Part shown: in pieces, positions 45,699-53,311 of the stretch
Layout of the letters: each line of letters begins with the position of its first letter
How positions within the stretch are numbered: position 1 is the stretch's first letter
NCBI GenBank assembly: GCA_964367905.1
Contig: CAYIZP010000008.1
Span: 1 to 64,000 of the forward strand
DNA from: CAUPWF01 sp964367905
GTDB taxonomy: Bacteria; Bacillota; Clostridia; Lachnospirales; Lachnospiraceae
Reading direction: 5' to 3'
DNA length: 64,000 bases
The notes under the pieces: generated by a model
What the model was told of the DNA's origin: nothing
The model's database searches: none
The model's input: the letters and a program-made list of their open reading frames with translations, nothing else
Translations under genes and position numbers: made by a program

Positions 45699-46184
45699 AT
45701 GTGGATGTGGATAATTGTTATCATTGTTATAATAATTGTTATCATTTATGGGTGTGAAACATTTTATCTTTGTGAGCTTGAAAGAAATATTAAGGAAGAT
45801 GTTCATGGTTTAGCAGATAACTCATTGGAAATAACACCAGAGCAATTTTTTGCTTTGAAGAGCAGAACTTATGGAGGGAGAGGAAGAGCAAGGATAGTTA
45901 GAAAATATGAGTTTGAAGGAATATACATATTGTGCAATAGAACTAAAAACATGTATTATGTTGGGCAAGGGAAGAATGTATTTTCACGTGTAAATTCACA
46001 TTTTTCAGGGCGAGGAAATGGTGATGTGTATGCAGACTACAAATATGGCGATCTATTCACAATAAAAATGCTATCATTGGAGGAAAGTGGCTATCTATCT
46101 CTTAATGAACTTGAAAGAAAGGCTATACAAACATTTGATGCATGTTACAGGGGGTACAATAGAACAAGGGGAAATAAGAATTAG
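45699..46184 (+). CDS. Membrane-anchored GIY-YIG nuclease-domain protein
   Basis: I start at ATG 45699 (TAAGGAG upstream), giving 161 residues. Residues 4-17 are an almost pure Ile/Val stretch, a membrane anchor. A linker of about 55 residues follows, then a compact GIY-YIG domain: GIY at 74-76, YVG at 87-89 in place of YIG, a candidate catalytic Arg at R97 (FSRVNSH), the metal-binding Glu at E138 (NELER) and the conserved Asn at N154 (GYNRTRG). All key positions are retained, so nuclease activity is plausible. An N-terminal membrane anchor is unusual for this fold. The gene ends 90 bp before array B, which may be its target or only a neighbour. Confidence 0.72.
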   Translation: MWMWIIVIIVIIIVIIYGCETFYLCELERNIKEDVHGLADNSLEITPEQFFALKSRTYGGRGRARIVRKYEFEGIYILCNRTKNMYYVGQGKNVFSRVNSHFSGRGNGDVYADYKYGDLFTIKMLSLEESGYLSLNELERKAIQTFDACYRGYNRTRGNKN

Positions 46185-46274
46185 TCGAAATTATTTATTA
46201 ACGGTTATTGCTATGCTATAACAGGAGGGATATACAAGTATATTCCAAAAATTTCAGGTTCCAAAAATTTAGAT

Positions 46275-46534
46275 TACAGATAAGTAGTTGCAAATATGAG
46301 CTACTTATCTGTAATTTTATTTGAAAAATAGCGTCCAGAATCTTTAGATACATATAAGATTTGATAAGAACAAATATTTTATATGTATATTTTCACGTTG
46401 CCTGAGATTTTTTGTTCAAAAATACAGATAAAGATAGAATTTTATCAGTGCCTTATATGTAATTTAAAGTTTTTGGTATGAATATTGGCTAGAAATGCAT
46501 ATAAAGAGGGAGCTCTACGATTAGCTTATATGCA
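46275..46534. repeat. Array B: four inverted nonamer pairs with a 74-bp period
   Basis: Left arms start at 46275, 46349, 46423 and 46496; right arms start at 46305, 46379, 46453 and 46526. The left-to-right distance is 30 bp in all four units; the period is 74, 74 and 73 bp. Unit 4 reads TGCATATAA paired with TTATATGCA, so both arms changed together and stay perfectly complementary. In unit 1 the stem extends to 13 bp. Units 1, 2 and 4 are perfectly complementary and unit 3 has one mismatch. The layout is the same as array A, 4.5 kb away. Confidence 0.92.
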
Positions 46535-46547
46535 AGCACGAAAACAA

Positions 46548-46584
46548 AGAGAGAATTACCATGAACGAAATGGTAATTCTCTCT
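46548..46584. terminator. Perfect 15-bp hairpin after array B
   Basis: Positions 46548-46562 pair with 46570-46584 around a 7-nt loop, and AAAATA follows. It is symmetrical and could stop transcription arriving from either side. Confidence 0.6.
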
Positions 46585-46592
46585 AAAATATT

Positions 46593-46638
46593 GGGGATGG
46601 GGGTAGGATGAGCTTTTGCTCATATCTCCCCCGTCCCC
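46593..46638. other. G-rich/C-rich hairpin between terminators
   Basis: GGGGATGGGGG (46593-46603) pairs with CCCCCGTCCCC (46628-46638), with an inner GATGAGC / GCTCAT helix and a TTTT loop. There is no T tract. It lies between two other hairpins in the convergent region. Confidence 0.55.
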
Positions 46639-46642
46639 AACC

Positions 46643-46684
46643 AAAAAGATAGCGGGAACGCCAAGGCGTTTCCGCTATCTTTTT
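46643..46684 (-). terminator. Terminator of the hydrogenase operon
   Basis: A 20-bp stem (46643-46662 with 46665-46684) with one mismatch and a 2-nt loop lies directly after the hydA stop codon. Its A/T ends provide a T tract in both directions. Confidence 0.85.
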
Positions 46685-46688
46685 AATA

Positions 46689-48431
46689 TTAGTTAATTGT
46701 ACGTTTTACATATGATGTATGCAATAAGTGATGTGCCTTGTGGCCTCCTGGTTCACCTAAGTAGGTATCATATAATTCGATGATTGCTGGGTTTTCATGT
46801 GACTTACGGATTGTGTTAGCTGAATCCAAGTCATATAAAACTTTCGCACGAAGTCCACGAATATCTACTGTGTTGCGGATGTGTCCAGGTTGTTGAGGCA
46901 TTCCTCCACCGTTTACGCAACCACCAGGGCATCCCATGATTTCGATAAAGTGGTAGTCTGCTTCTCCGGCTTGAACTTTCTCAAGTAATTGTTTTGCGTT
47001 AGCAAGTCCTGATGCTACAGCAACTTTTACATCTAATCCAGCAACAGGATATGTTGCTTCTTTGATTCCTTCGATTCCACGAACATCTGTGAAGTCTAAT
47101 TTCGCAAGTTCTTCACCTGTAAGTTTCTCTACTGCTGTTCTAAGAGCAGCTTCCATAACTCCACCAGTAGCTCCGAAGATTACAGCAGCTCCTGTTCCAA
47201 GTCCTAATGGAAGATCAAAGTCTTCTTCTGGAAGAGAGTGATAGTTAAGACCAACTTTTTTGATCAGTCTACCAAGTTCTCTTGTTGTCAAAGAGTAGTC
47301 AACATCTGGCATTCCATTTGCATCTTGATCTGGTCTTTGAATCTCGAATTTCTTAGCTGTACAAGGCATGATTGATACAGAAACGATGTTCTTTGGATCA
47401 ATTCCTTCTTTTTCAGCATAGTAAGATTTCGCGATTGCACCAAACATTTGTTGTGGTGACTTACATGATGATAAATTATCAATCATTTCTGGGAAGTAGT
47501 GCTCGCAATACTTAATCCATCCTGGTGAACATGATGTAATTAGAGGTAATTTTCCACCGTTTTGTACACGGCTTAGGAATTCGTTTGCTTCTTCCATGAT
47601 TGTAAGGTCAGCCGAGAAGTTTGTATCAAACACTTTGTCGAATCCGATACGACGTAGTGCAGCTGCCATTTTTCCTTGAGCGTTTGTTCCAACTGGATAT
47701 CCAAACTCTTCAGCAAGTCCAGCACGAACTGCAGGAGCAGTTTGTACGATTACGTGCTTCTCAGGATCAGCGATTGCTTCTAGTACTTGGTCGATATGTG
47801 ATTTCTCGTATAGAGCTCCTGTAGGACATACTGCGATACATTGTCCACAAGACACACAACTTGTTTCTCCAAGTCCCATCTCGAAAGCAGAACCGATTGA
47901 TGTTTCGAAACCACGGTTATTCGCTCCGATAACTCCAACGCTTTGTGTTTGCTCACATACAGCTACACAACGACGGCAAAGAATACATTTGCTGTTGTCG
48001 CGCTCCATATGGATTGCGCTGTCATCGATGCATGAAGGTGTAACATCTCCTTCATAGTATGTTTCATCATCTACACCTAGGTCAGATGATAGTGTTTGTA
48101 ATTCACAATTACCACTTCTTACGCAAGAAAGACATTTGCGGTCGTGGTTTGATAAGATTAGTTGCATTGTTTTCTTACGTGAATCCAATACGTTTGGAGA
48201 GTTTGTTGTAATCTCCATTCCTTCGCTGATTGGATGTACACAAGAAGCTACAAGGCTTCTAGCGCCTTTTACTTCTACAACACAGATACGGCATGCGCCG
48301 ATTTCATTGATTTTCTTCAAATAGCAAAGAGTAGGAATCTCAACATGAGCTAATCTTGCGGCTTCAAGGATGGTAGTCCCAGCCGGAGCACTAACTTCTT
48401 TGCCGTTAATTTTTACAGTAATATTCTCCAT
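46689..48431 (-). CDS. hydA: [FeFe] hydrogenase catalytic subunit HydA of the bifurcating complex
   Basis: The 580-residue cytoplasmic protein starts with a plant-type [2Fe-2S] domain (Cys in LCYLKKINEIGACRICVVEV), then a His/Cys cluster segment (DRKCLSCVRSGNCELQ) and two [4Fe-4S] motifs (CILCRRCVAVC; CVSCGQCIAVC). The H-cluster domain has all three signatures: TSCSPGW, MPCTAKKFE and EIMGCPGGCVNGGG. It makes or takes up H2. With the NuoF-like and NuoE-like subunits upstream it should form an electron-bifurcating hydrogenase coupling NADH and reduced ferredoxin to H2. Last gene of the operon, 15 bases after hydB. Confidence 0.95.
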   Translation of the reverse strand: MENITVKINGKEVSAPAGTTILEAARLAHVEIPTLCYLKKINEIGACRICVVEVKGARSLVASCVHPISEGMEITTNSPNVLDSRKKTMQLILSNHDRKCLSCVRSGNCELQTLSSDLGVDDETYYEGDVTPSCIDDSAIHMERDNSKCILCRRCVAVCEQTQSVGVIGANNRGFETSIGSAFEMGLGETSCVSCGQCIAVCPTGALYEKSHIDQVLEAIADPEKHVIVQTAPAVRAGLAEEFGYPVGTNAQGKMAAALRRIGFDKVFDTNFSADLTIMEEANEFLSRVQNGGKLPLITSCSPGWIKYCEHYFPEMIDNLSSCKSPQQMFGAIAKSYYAEKEGIDPKNIVSVSIMPCTAKKFEIQRPDQDANGMPDVDYSLTTRELGRLIKKVGLNYHSLPEEDFDLPLGLGTGAAVIFGATGGVMEAALRTAVEKLTGEELAKLDFTDVRGIEGIKEATYPVAGLDVKVAVASGLANAKQLLEKVQAGEADYHFIEIMGCPGGCVNGGGMPQQPGHIRNTVDIRGLRAKVLYDLDSANTIRKSHENPAIIELYDTYLGEPGGHKAHHLLHTSYVKRTIN

Positions 48432-48446
48432 CTCAATTCTCCTTCG

Positions 48447-50234
48447 TTACTCTTTGACGATTGCTTTGAATCTACATTTTTCCATACAAGCGCCACACTT
48501 GATACACTTGTCTTGGATGATGCTATGAGGTTTCTTAACATCTCCCTCAATTGCGTTGTTTGGACAAACTTTCGAACACATTGTACAACCGATACAGTTG
48601 TCTTCAATGATTGTGTAAGAAAGAAGGTCTTTACATACTCCAGCTGGACAACGTTTTTCGTTTACGTGTGCTTCATACTCGTCACGGAAGTAACGAAGTG
48701 TAGAAAGTACAGGGTTTGGAGCTGTTTGTCCAAGTCCGCAAAGTGAGTTTTGCTTAATGTAGTGTGAAAGTTCTTCTAATTTATCTAGATCCGCAAGAGT
48801 AGCGTTTCCTTGTGTGATTCTGTCTAGAATCTCTAACATACGTTTTGTACCAACACGACATGGTGTACATTTTCCACATGATTCTTCTACAGTAAACTCA
48901 AGGAAGAATTTCGCGATGTCAACCATACAGTCAGTCTCATCCATAACGATAAGTCCACCAGATCCCATCATTGAACCGATAGAGATTAGGTTATCATAAT
49001 CGATTGGAATGTCGAAATGCTCTAATGGAATACATCCACCAGAAGGTCCACCTGTTTGAGCGGCCTTGAATTTCTTGCCACCTGGAATTCCACCACCGAT
49101 TTCATCGATAACGGTTCTAAGTGTTGTTCCCATTGGGATCTCAACCAAACCAGTGTTGTTGATTTTTCCACCAAGAGCGAAAACTTTTGTTCCTTTTGAT
49201 TTTTCTGTTCCCATTCCTGCGAACCAATCAGCTCCATTTAGGATGATTTGAGGAATGTTTGCATATGTCTCAACGTTGTTAAGGATTGTTGGCTTGCCAA
49301 ATAAACCTTTTTGAGCAGGGAATGGTGGACGAGGTCTTGGCTCTCCACGGTTTCCTTCGATTGATGTCATAAGAGCAGTCTCTTCACCACAAACGAAAGC
49401 ACCTGCACCTAAACGTAAGTCGATATCGAAATCGAACCCTGTTCCGAAGATGTCTTTTCCAAGTAATCCCATCTCTCTTGATTGCTCAAGTGCGATTACC
49501 AAACGATCAACAGCGATTGGATACTCAGCACGTACATAGATAAAACCTTGGCTAGCTCCGATTGCATAACCAGCAATTGTCATAGCCTCTAGTAATGAGT
49601 GAGGATCTCCCTCGAGGATTGAACGGTCCATAAATGCACCTGGATCTCCCTCATCCGCATTACAACATACGTATTTTTGATCCGCGTCGTTTTGTTTTGC
49701 TAGTCTCCACTTGATACCAGTTGGGAAACCACCGCCTCCACGGCCACGAAGTCCTGAAGCGATCAATGTCTCGATTACGTCTTCTGGAGTCATAGTTGTA
49801 AGAACTTGACCTAATGCTTGGTATCCGTTTGTTCCGATATACTCTTCGATGATTTCTGGGTTGATTACACCACAGTTACGTAGAGCAACACGGTATTGCT
49901 TCTTGTAGAAGTCTGTGTCGATTAACGCTTTGATTCCTGCGTCTGTTACAGTCTCTTGATATAATAGACGAGTAACTAGACGTCCTTTTAATAAATGTTC
50001 TTCAACGATTTCAGGAATATCTTCTTCCTTAACCATTGCATAGAAACTTGCTTCTGGGTAAACAATCATAATTGGTCCTAAAGCACATAGACCATGACAT
50101 CCTGTTTGTACAACAGAAACTTCATCTTTTAACCCTACTCTATCTACTTCTTTTTGTAGAGTTTCCATAATTTTAACGCTTCCGGAGGAATTACAACCAG
50201 TTCCACCGCAAACTAATACATGTGAACGATACAT
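48447..50234 (-). CDS. hydB: NuoF-like NADH-binding subunit HydB of the bifurcating hydrogenase
   Basis: The 595-residue protein is built of an N-terminal thioredoxin-like [2Fe-2S] domain (CGGTGCNSSG and TGCHGLC, about residues 9-50), a complex I 51-kDa-type core with the NADH/FMN glycine-rich motif GLRGRGGGGFPTG, an SLBB-like segment, a [4Fe-4S] motif ESCGKCTPCRVGT, and a C-terminal 2[4Fe-4S] ferredoxin domain (CIGCTMCSKVC; CIKCGACMEKC). It oxidises or reduces NAD(H) at FMN and is the presumed bifurcation site. Gene spacing of 10 to 15 bases on each side shows one operon. Confidence 0.95.
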   Translation of the reverse strand: MYRSHVLVCGGTGCNSSGSVKIMETLQKEVDRVGLKDEVSVVQTGCHGLCALGPIMIVYPEASFYAMVKEEDIPEIVEEHLLKGRLVTRLLYQETVTDAGIKALIDTDFYKKQYRVALRNCGVINPEIIEEYIGTNGYQALGQVLTTMTPEDVIETLIASGLRGRGGGGFPTGIKWRLAKQNDADQKYVCCNADEGDPGAFMDRSILEGDPHSLLEAMTIAGYAIGASQGFIYVRAEYPIAVDRLVIALEQSREMGLLGKDIFGTGFDFDIDLRLGAGAFVCGEETALMTSIEGNRGEPRPRPPFPAQKGLFGKPTILNNVETYANIPQIILNGADWFAGMGTEKSKGTKVFALGGKINNTGLVEIPMGTTLRTVIDEIGGGIPGGKKFKAAQTGGPSGGCIPLEHFDIPIDYDNLISIGSMMGSGGLIVMDETDCMVDIAKFFLEFTVEESCGKCTPCRVGTKRMLEILDRITQGNATLADLDKLEELSHYIKQNSLCGLGQTAPNPVLSTLRYFRDEYEAHVNEKRCPAGVCKDLLSYTIIEDNCIGCTMCSKVCPNNAIEGDVKKPHSIIQDKCIKCGACMEKCRFKAIVKE

Positions 50235-50244
50235 ATCTGCCTCC

Positions 50245-50622
50245 TTATTTTAGATCTACGGAATTTAAAGTATAGCCCTCAACTATGTTACCGCCAATTA
50301 GGTGACGATTAACAACTTCGGCAGCTTTATCCGGTGTCATTTTTACATAAGTAACTTTTTCTTTTCCTGGTTCCATTACTTCAACAATCGGCTCGTATTG
50401 ACATAGGCCGATACATCCTGTTTGAGTAACTGAAACTTTTTGAACTAATCCTTGCTCTTGTACTAATTCTGCTAAAGCATTTAGTACAGGTCTAGCTCCA
50501 CAAGCGATTCCACAAGTAGCCATACCAACAACTACACGTGTTTGCTCATGATTTTCGCTACGAAGACCAACTTGGCCTTGCATTTTCTCGCGAATTGCCT
50601 TTAATTCTTCAAGACTTTTCAT
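50245..50622 (-). CDS. Thioredoxin-like [2Fe-2S] ferredoxin of the hydrogenase operon
   Basis: The 125-residue protein has a thioredoxin-like [2Fe-2S] fold: Cys in GMATCGIACGARP and TGCIGLCQYEPIVEV supply the four ligands. Homologues accompany clostridial NuoE/NuoF-type hydrogenase genes and probably carry electrons between subunits. It may be a separate subunit or a free electron carrier. It is 10 bases upstream of hydB. Confidence 0.85.
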   Translation of the reverse strand: MKSLEELKAIREKMQGQVGLRSENHEQTRVVVGMATCGIACGARPVLNALAELVQEQGLVQKVSVTQTGCIGLCQYEPIVEVMEPGKEKVTYVKMTPDKAAEVVNRHLIGGNIVEGYTLNSVDLK

Positions 50623-50648
50623 CGTTATCCTCCAATCTTAGGTGCGCA

Positions 50649-51206
50649 CTAATACAGGGCACCATTATCTACTTCAAGTTTATTTTCGATTAAGTAACTT
50701 TTAATATAATTAGATACATCTGGTGTGTCGAAAGGCACATCTCCAAGAATTTCACGAAACTCTCTGGTATCTAAAGTGAATGAATTCTGATTGTATTCAT
50801 ATTGATATATGAAATCAGTATCCGGGTGATAGACGATCAGATTATGTATACTAGAACTGATGTCGCCCATCGGCATTCTATCGATATGAGATAGAACAAA
50901 ATTAGTCTTCACTGTCGTTCCAACACCGAGTTCTGATTCAATAGAAAGAGAACCACCGGTTGCTTCAGCAGCAAACTTGAAAAATGGAATTCCAAGTCCA
51001 ACTCGCCTCGTTGTTCTGCTAGTGAAGAATGGATCGCTGATCTGTTTTAGCTGATCCTCTGACATTCCACAACCATTATCTGCAATTGTGATGGTCAGTA
51101 AATCTGTTTCTGTATTTACAAAGACACTAATCTCTACTAAAGTCGCATTGGCTCTAGTAGAATTTTCCGCTACATCCAATACATTTAATGAAAGTTCGGT
51201 CAACAT
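50649..51206 (-). CDS. HATPase-domain (anti-sigma/sensor-kinase-like) protein in the hydrogenase operon
   Basis: The 185-residue protein has a GHKL-type ATPase domain (about 1-110): N-box LNVLDVAENSTRAN, G1 IADNGCGMSEDQL and a G2 region GLGIPFFKFAAEATGG. It has no dimerisation/His phosphoacceptor domain and no membrane segment, so it is not a full sensor kinase. The C-terminal part is unassigned. Such proteins recur between nuoE-like and [2Fe-2S] genes in clostridial hydrogenase operons; a regulatory or assembly role is possible but not shown. It is 4 bases from the NuoE-like gene. Confidence 0.8.
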   Translation of the reverse strand: MLTELSLNVLDVAENSTRANATLVEISVFVNTETDLLTITIADNGCGMSEDQLKQISDPFFTSRTTRRVGLGIPFFKFAAEATGGSLSIESELGVGTTVKTNFVLSHIDRMPMGDISSSIHNLIVYHPDTDFIYQYEYNQNSFTLDTREFREILGDVPFDTPDVSNYIKSYLIENKLEVDNGALY

Positions 51207-51210
51207 ACAG

Positions 51211-51711
51211 TTACTTGTATTTTGCTAGGATGTCAGGAATCTCATCAGGTAATAGACGTCCATAAACATCTTCATTAATTAACATAACTGGTGCAAGACC
51301 ACAAGCGCCTACACATCGACATGAATCCAATGAGAATTTACCATCAGCTGTACACTCGCCATTAGCGATACCTAGTTCCTTCTCTAATTTTGTTACTAGG
51401 TCACCTGCTCCTTTTACGTAACAAGCGGTACCAAGACAGACTGAAATCTGGAACTCTCCCTTTGGTTGTAGTGCGAATTGTGAATAGAATGTAGCAACAC
51501 CATATATTTTTTCTAGCGGAATATTAGTTTCGTCTGAAATCATAGTTTGCACTTCGATTGGTAAATAACCATAAATCTCTTGTGCGCGTTGCATAATAGG
51601 CATCAATGAGCCTTGTACATCTTTCAACTCTGCAATTGCTGTTTTTAATAGTGATTCTTGTTCCGGAGTTCCTGAAAAAGGAACTTTTTCCGTTGTACAA
51701 TTACAAGCCAT
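51211..51711 (-). CDS. hydC: NuoE-like [2Fe-2S] subunit HydC of the bifurcating hydrogenase
   Basis: The 166-residue protein matches the 24-kDa complex I subunit family: an N-terminal helical bundle (MPIMQRAQEIYGYLP; GVATFYSQF) and a thioredoxin-like [2Fe-2S] domain with ligands in CLGTACYVKG and DSCRCVGACGLAP. It passes electrons between HydB and HydA. It is the first gene of the operon, with ribosome site AAGGAGGAAA, and is preceded by an extended -10 promoter and an inverted repeat. Confidence 0.93.
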   Translation of the reverse strand: MACNCTTEKVPFSGTPEQESLLKTAIAELKDVQGSLMPIMQRAQEIYGYLPIEVQTMISDETNIPLEKIYGVATFYSQFALQPKGEFQISVCLGTACYVKGAGDLVTKLEKELGIANGECTADGKFSLDSCRCVGACGLAPVMLINEDVYGRLLPDEIPDILAKYK

Positions 51712-51755
51712 TTTTGTTTCCTCCTTAATTTTGTTATTTTATTGTCATACGCTTG

Positions 51756-51764
51756 ATTGTAGCA
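51756..51764 (-). promoter_or_regulatory. Extended -10 promoter element of the hydrogenase operon
   Basis: On the minus strand these bases read TGCTACAAT, an extended -10, about 45 bp before the HydC start codon. No good -35 lies at the correct distance, which suggests dependence on the extended -10 or on an activator. Confidence 0.45.
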
Positions 51765-51798
51765 TATATTCACAAAAAAATCTACAAGAAAATACTTT

Positions 51799-51818
51799 TT
51801 GTATACAATTTTATACAA
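51799..51818. promoter_or_regulatory. 20-bp inverted repeat upstream of the hydrogenase operon (candidate operator)
   Basis: TTGTATA at 51799-51805 and TATACAA at 51812-51818 form perfect 7-bp arms around 6 bases. The centre is about 45 bp upstream of the -10 element. The arms recall Rex-type sites in beginning with TTGT, but the length and inner bases differ from Rex. Confidence 0.45.
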
Positions 51819-51879
51819 TCGTATTACATAAAAATTGGAGCAAAGAAATTCTGCCCCAATTTGATGTCATGTTAGTTTG

Positions 51880-52791
51880 TTATCCGTTGATTAAATCATG
51901 TAATAACTGTGGAATTTTCTCGTTCATTGTTTCGTTGTTAAACTGGCAAGTACCAACTGCTTTGTGACCGCCACCACCGTATTTTAGTAGTAGACTTCCT
52001 ACATCGATGGTTGCAGTACGATTCAAAACCGAGTATCCAACTGCACAGCTGCAGCCTTCACCACCACGTCCACTTACAATCCATGCGGAAATGTTTTGTT
52101 CAGGGTACATGCTATATATTAGGAAGCGATTTCCAGTGTAAATAGGATCTACACCACGCAAGTCGCTGATGATGACGTCGCCTTCTACACGTGTATACTT
52201 GCGAACCATCTCGATAAACTTCTCGTTTTGCTCCCAATAGACTGTAACACGTTCTTTTACATCGGATAGTTCCATAATCTCTTCGATTGACATTGTGATA
52301 CAACAGTCAATTAGTTTCTCCATCAAGGCATAGTTCGGAACTGTGAATTCACGCCAGCGACCTAAACCAGTTCTTGGATCCATTAAGAAACCAAGAAGTA
52401 CCCATCCTGATGGATTTTGAATTTCGTCGATGGTTAATTGTGCGGCATCCACCTTGTCAACCGCGTCCATCATAGGTTCTAGGTTCGGGAATTTCTCGGC
52501 ACCGCCATAGTATTCATAGATGATGCGAGCACAAGATGGAGCAAGACGGCTTTCACCTTCGTATTTTCCCTCCAATTCATTTCTTTCATGTTCGCTTGAA
52601 TGGTGGTCGAACCAAAGTCCACAACCTGGTACATAAGGAACGTTTGCTAAACAATCGTCTGGGCCGATTTCAATCAACCCATCTTGTAGGTCCTTTGGAT
52701 GTACAAACTTCCAATGGTCGATGATTCCTGCTTCTTTGAGCAATGCACCGCAAGCAAGTCCATCAAAGTCTGAGCGTGTAATTAATCGCAT
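51880..52791 (-). CDS. DHH-family phosphoesterase
   Basis: The 303-residue protein shows DHH-superfamily motifs: SDFDG (metal-binding D8 and D10), the DHH motif in WFDHHSSEH, and a C-terminal DHHA1-type substrate-binding motif GGGGHKAVG. Family members hydrolyse short oligonucleotides, pAp, cyclic dinucleotides or polyphosphate with Mn2+. The missing membrane and PAS segments exclude GdpP-type enzymes. Exact substrate unknown. It has its own ribosome site (AAAAGGAGG) and is divergent from the DRTGG cluster. Confidence 0.82.
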   Translation of the reverse strand: MRLITRSDFDGLACGALLKEAGIIDHWKFVHPKDLQDGLIEIGPDDCLANVPYVPGCGLWFDHHSSEHERNELEGKYEGESRLAPSCARIIYEYYGGAEKFPNLEPMMDAVDKVDAAQLTIDEIQNPSGWVLLGFLMDPRTGLGRWREFTVPNYALMEKLIDCCITMSIEEIMELSDVKERVTVYWEQNEKFIEMVRKYTRVEGDVIISDLRGVDPIYTGNRFLIYSMYPEQNISAWIVSGRGGEGCSCAVGYSVLNRTATIDVGSLLLKYGGGGHKAVGTCQFNNETMNEKIPQLLHDLING

Positions 52792-52886
52792 AATGTAAAT
52801 CCTCCTTTTAAATCAATCAAAAATATCCGTATAGTCACATTGTATCAAAACATTTCTACAATAACAAGCAAAGAAATGAATGTATG

Positions 52887-52915
52887 TTGATAAATTTCAA
52901 ATTCAATGATATTCT
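52887..52915 (+). promoter_or_regulatory. Predicted promoter of the DRTGG / HydA-like cluster
   Basis: TTGATA at 52887-52892 and TATTCT at 52910-52915 have a 17-bp spacer and lie about 45 bp before the first start codon. Confidence 0.4.
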
Positions 52916-52957
52916 ATACATAATGACAAAAAAATGCGATGAGGAAAGGTGAAGTTT

Positions 52958-53311
52958 ATGAAAGTAAAAGAAATCCAAGAGATATTGAATGCAGAGATTT
53001 TAGTGGGTGAAGACCAGCTAGATCAAGTGATTTTAAGTGCCTGTAGTTCTGATATGATGAGTGATGTTTTGGCTTTTTCAAAGAACCACTCGGCTCTATT
53101 GACTGGGCTGTGTAATCCACAGGTAATCCGTACCATTGAGATGATGGATATGGAATGTGTGATATTTGTTAGAGGGAAGACACCAAACGAAATGGTACTC
53201 GACATGGCGAAGGAGCGCGGGATTGTAGCGATGGTTACAGAACATCCAATGTTCACGGCAAGTGGACTTCTCTATTCGAAAGGAATTAGCGGAGGTCTGA
53301 AAAATGAATGA
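52958..53311 (+). CDS. DRTGG-domain protein (first of two)
   Basis: The start at 52958 follows GAGGAAAGG with normal spacing; the upstream GTG lies inside that site. The 117-residue protein is a stand-alone DRTGG-type domain (KVKEIQEILNAEILVGEDQLDQ at the start, then a hydrophobic core around VLAFSKNHSALLTG). DRTGG domains are found beside CBS domains and in phosphotransacetylase-like proteins and are thought to sense nucleotides or be regulatory. It overlaps the next gene by 8 bases. A role in redox signalling is inferred only from the cluster. Confidence 0.75.
   Translation: MKVKEIQEILNAEILVGEDQLDQVILSACSSDMMSDVLAFSKNHSALLTGLCNPQVIRTIEMMDMECVIFVRGKTPNEMVLDMAKERGIVAMVTEHPMFTASGLLYSKGISGGLKNE

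Larger units (their letters stand above)
46185..46688. other. Convergent intergenic region with periodic array B and three hairpins
   Basis: This 504-bp stretch holds array B (46275-46534) and then three successive hairpins (46548-46684) that end the hydrogenase operon. A direct repeat CCAAAAATTT occurs at 46246-46255 and 46261-46270 just before the array. I see no gene. Confidence 0.7.

Noticed and set aside
41517..46534. CRISPR array interpretation of the 74-bp periodic arrays
   Set aside because: The repeated words are only 9-10 bases in inverted pairs, not direct repeats of 23 or more bases, the spacers alternate between 21 and 35 bases, and no cas-like gene is present.
51799..51818. Rex operator
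   Set aside because: Rex sites are 18-bp dyads with TTGT(G/T)A(A)-type arms; this dyad is 20 bp with TATA inside, so I list it only as an unassigned operator.
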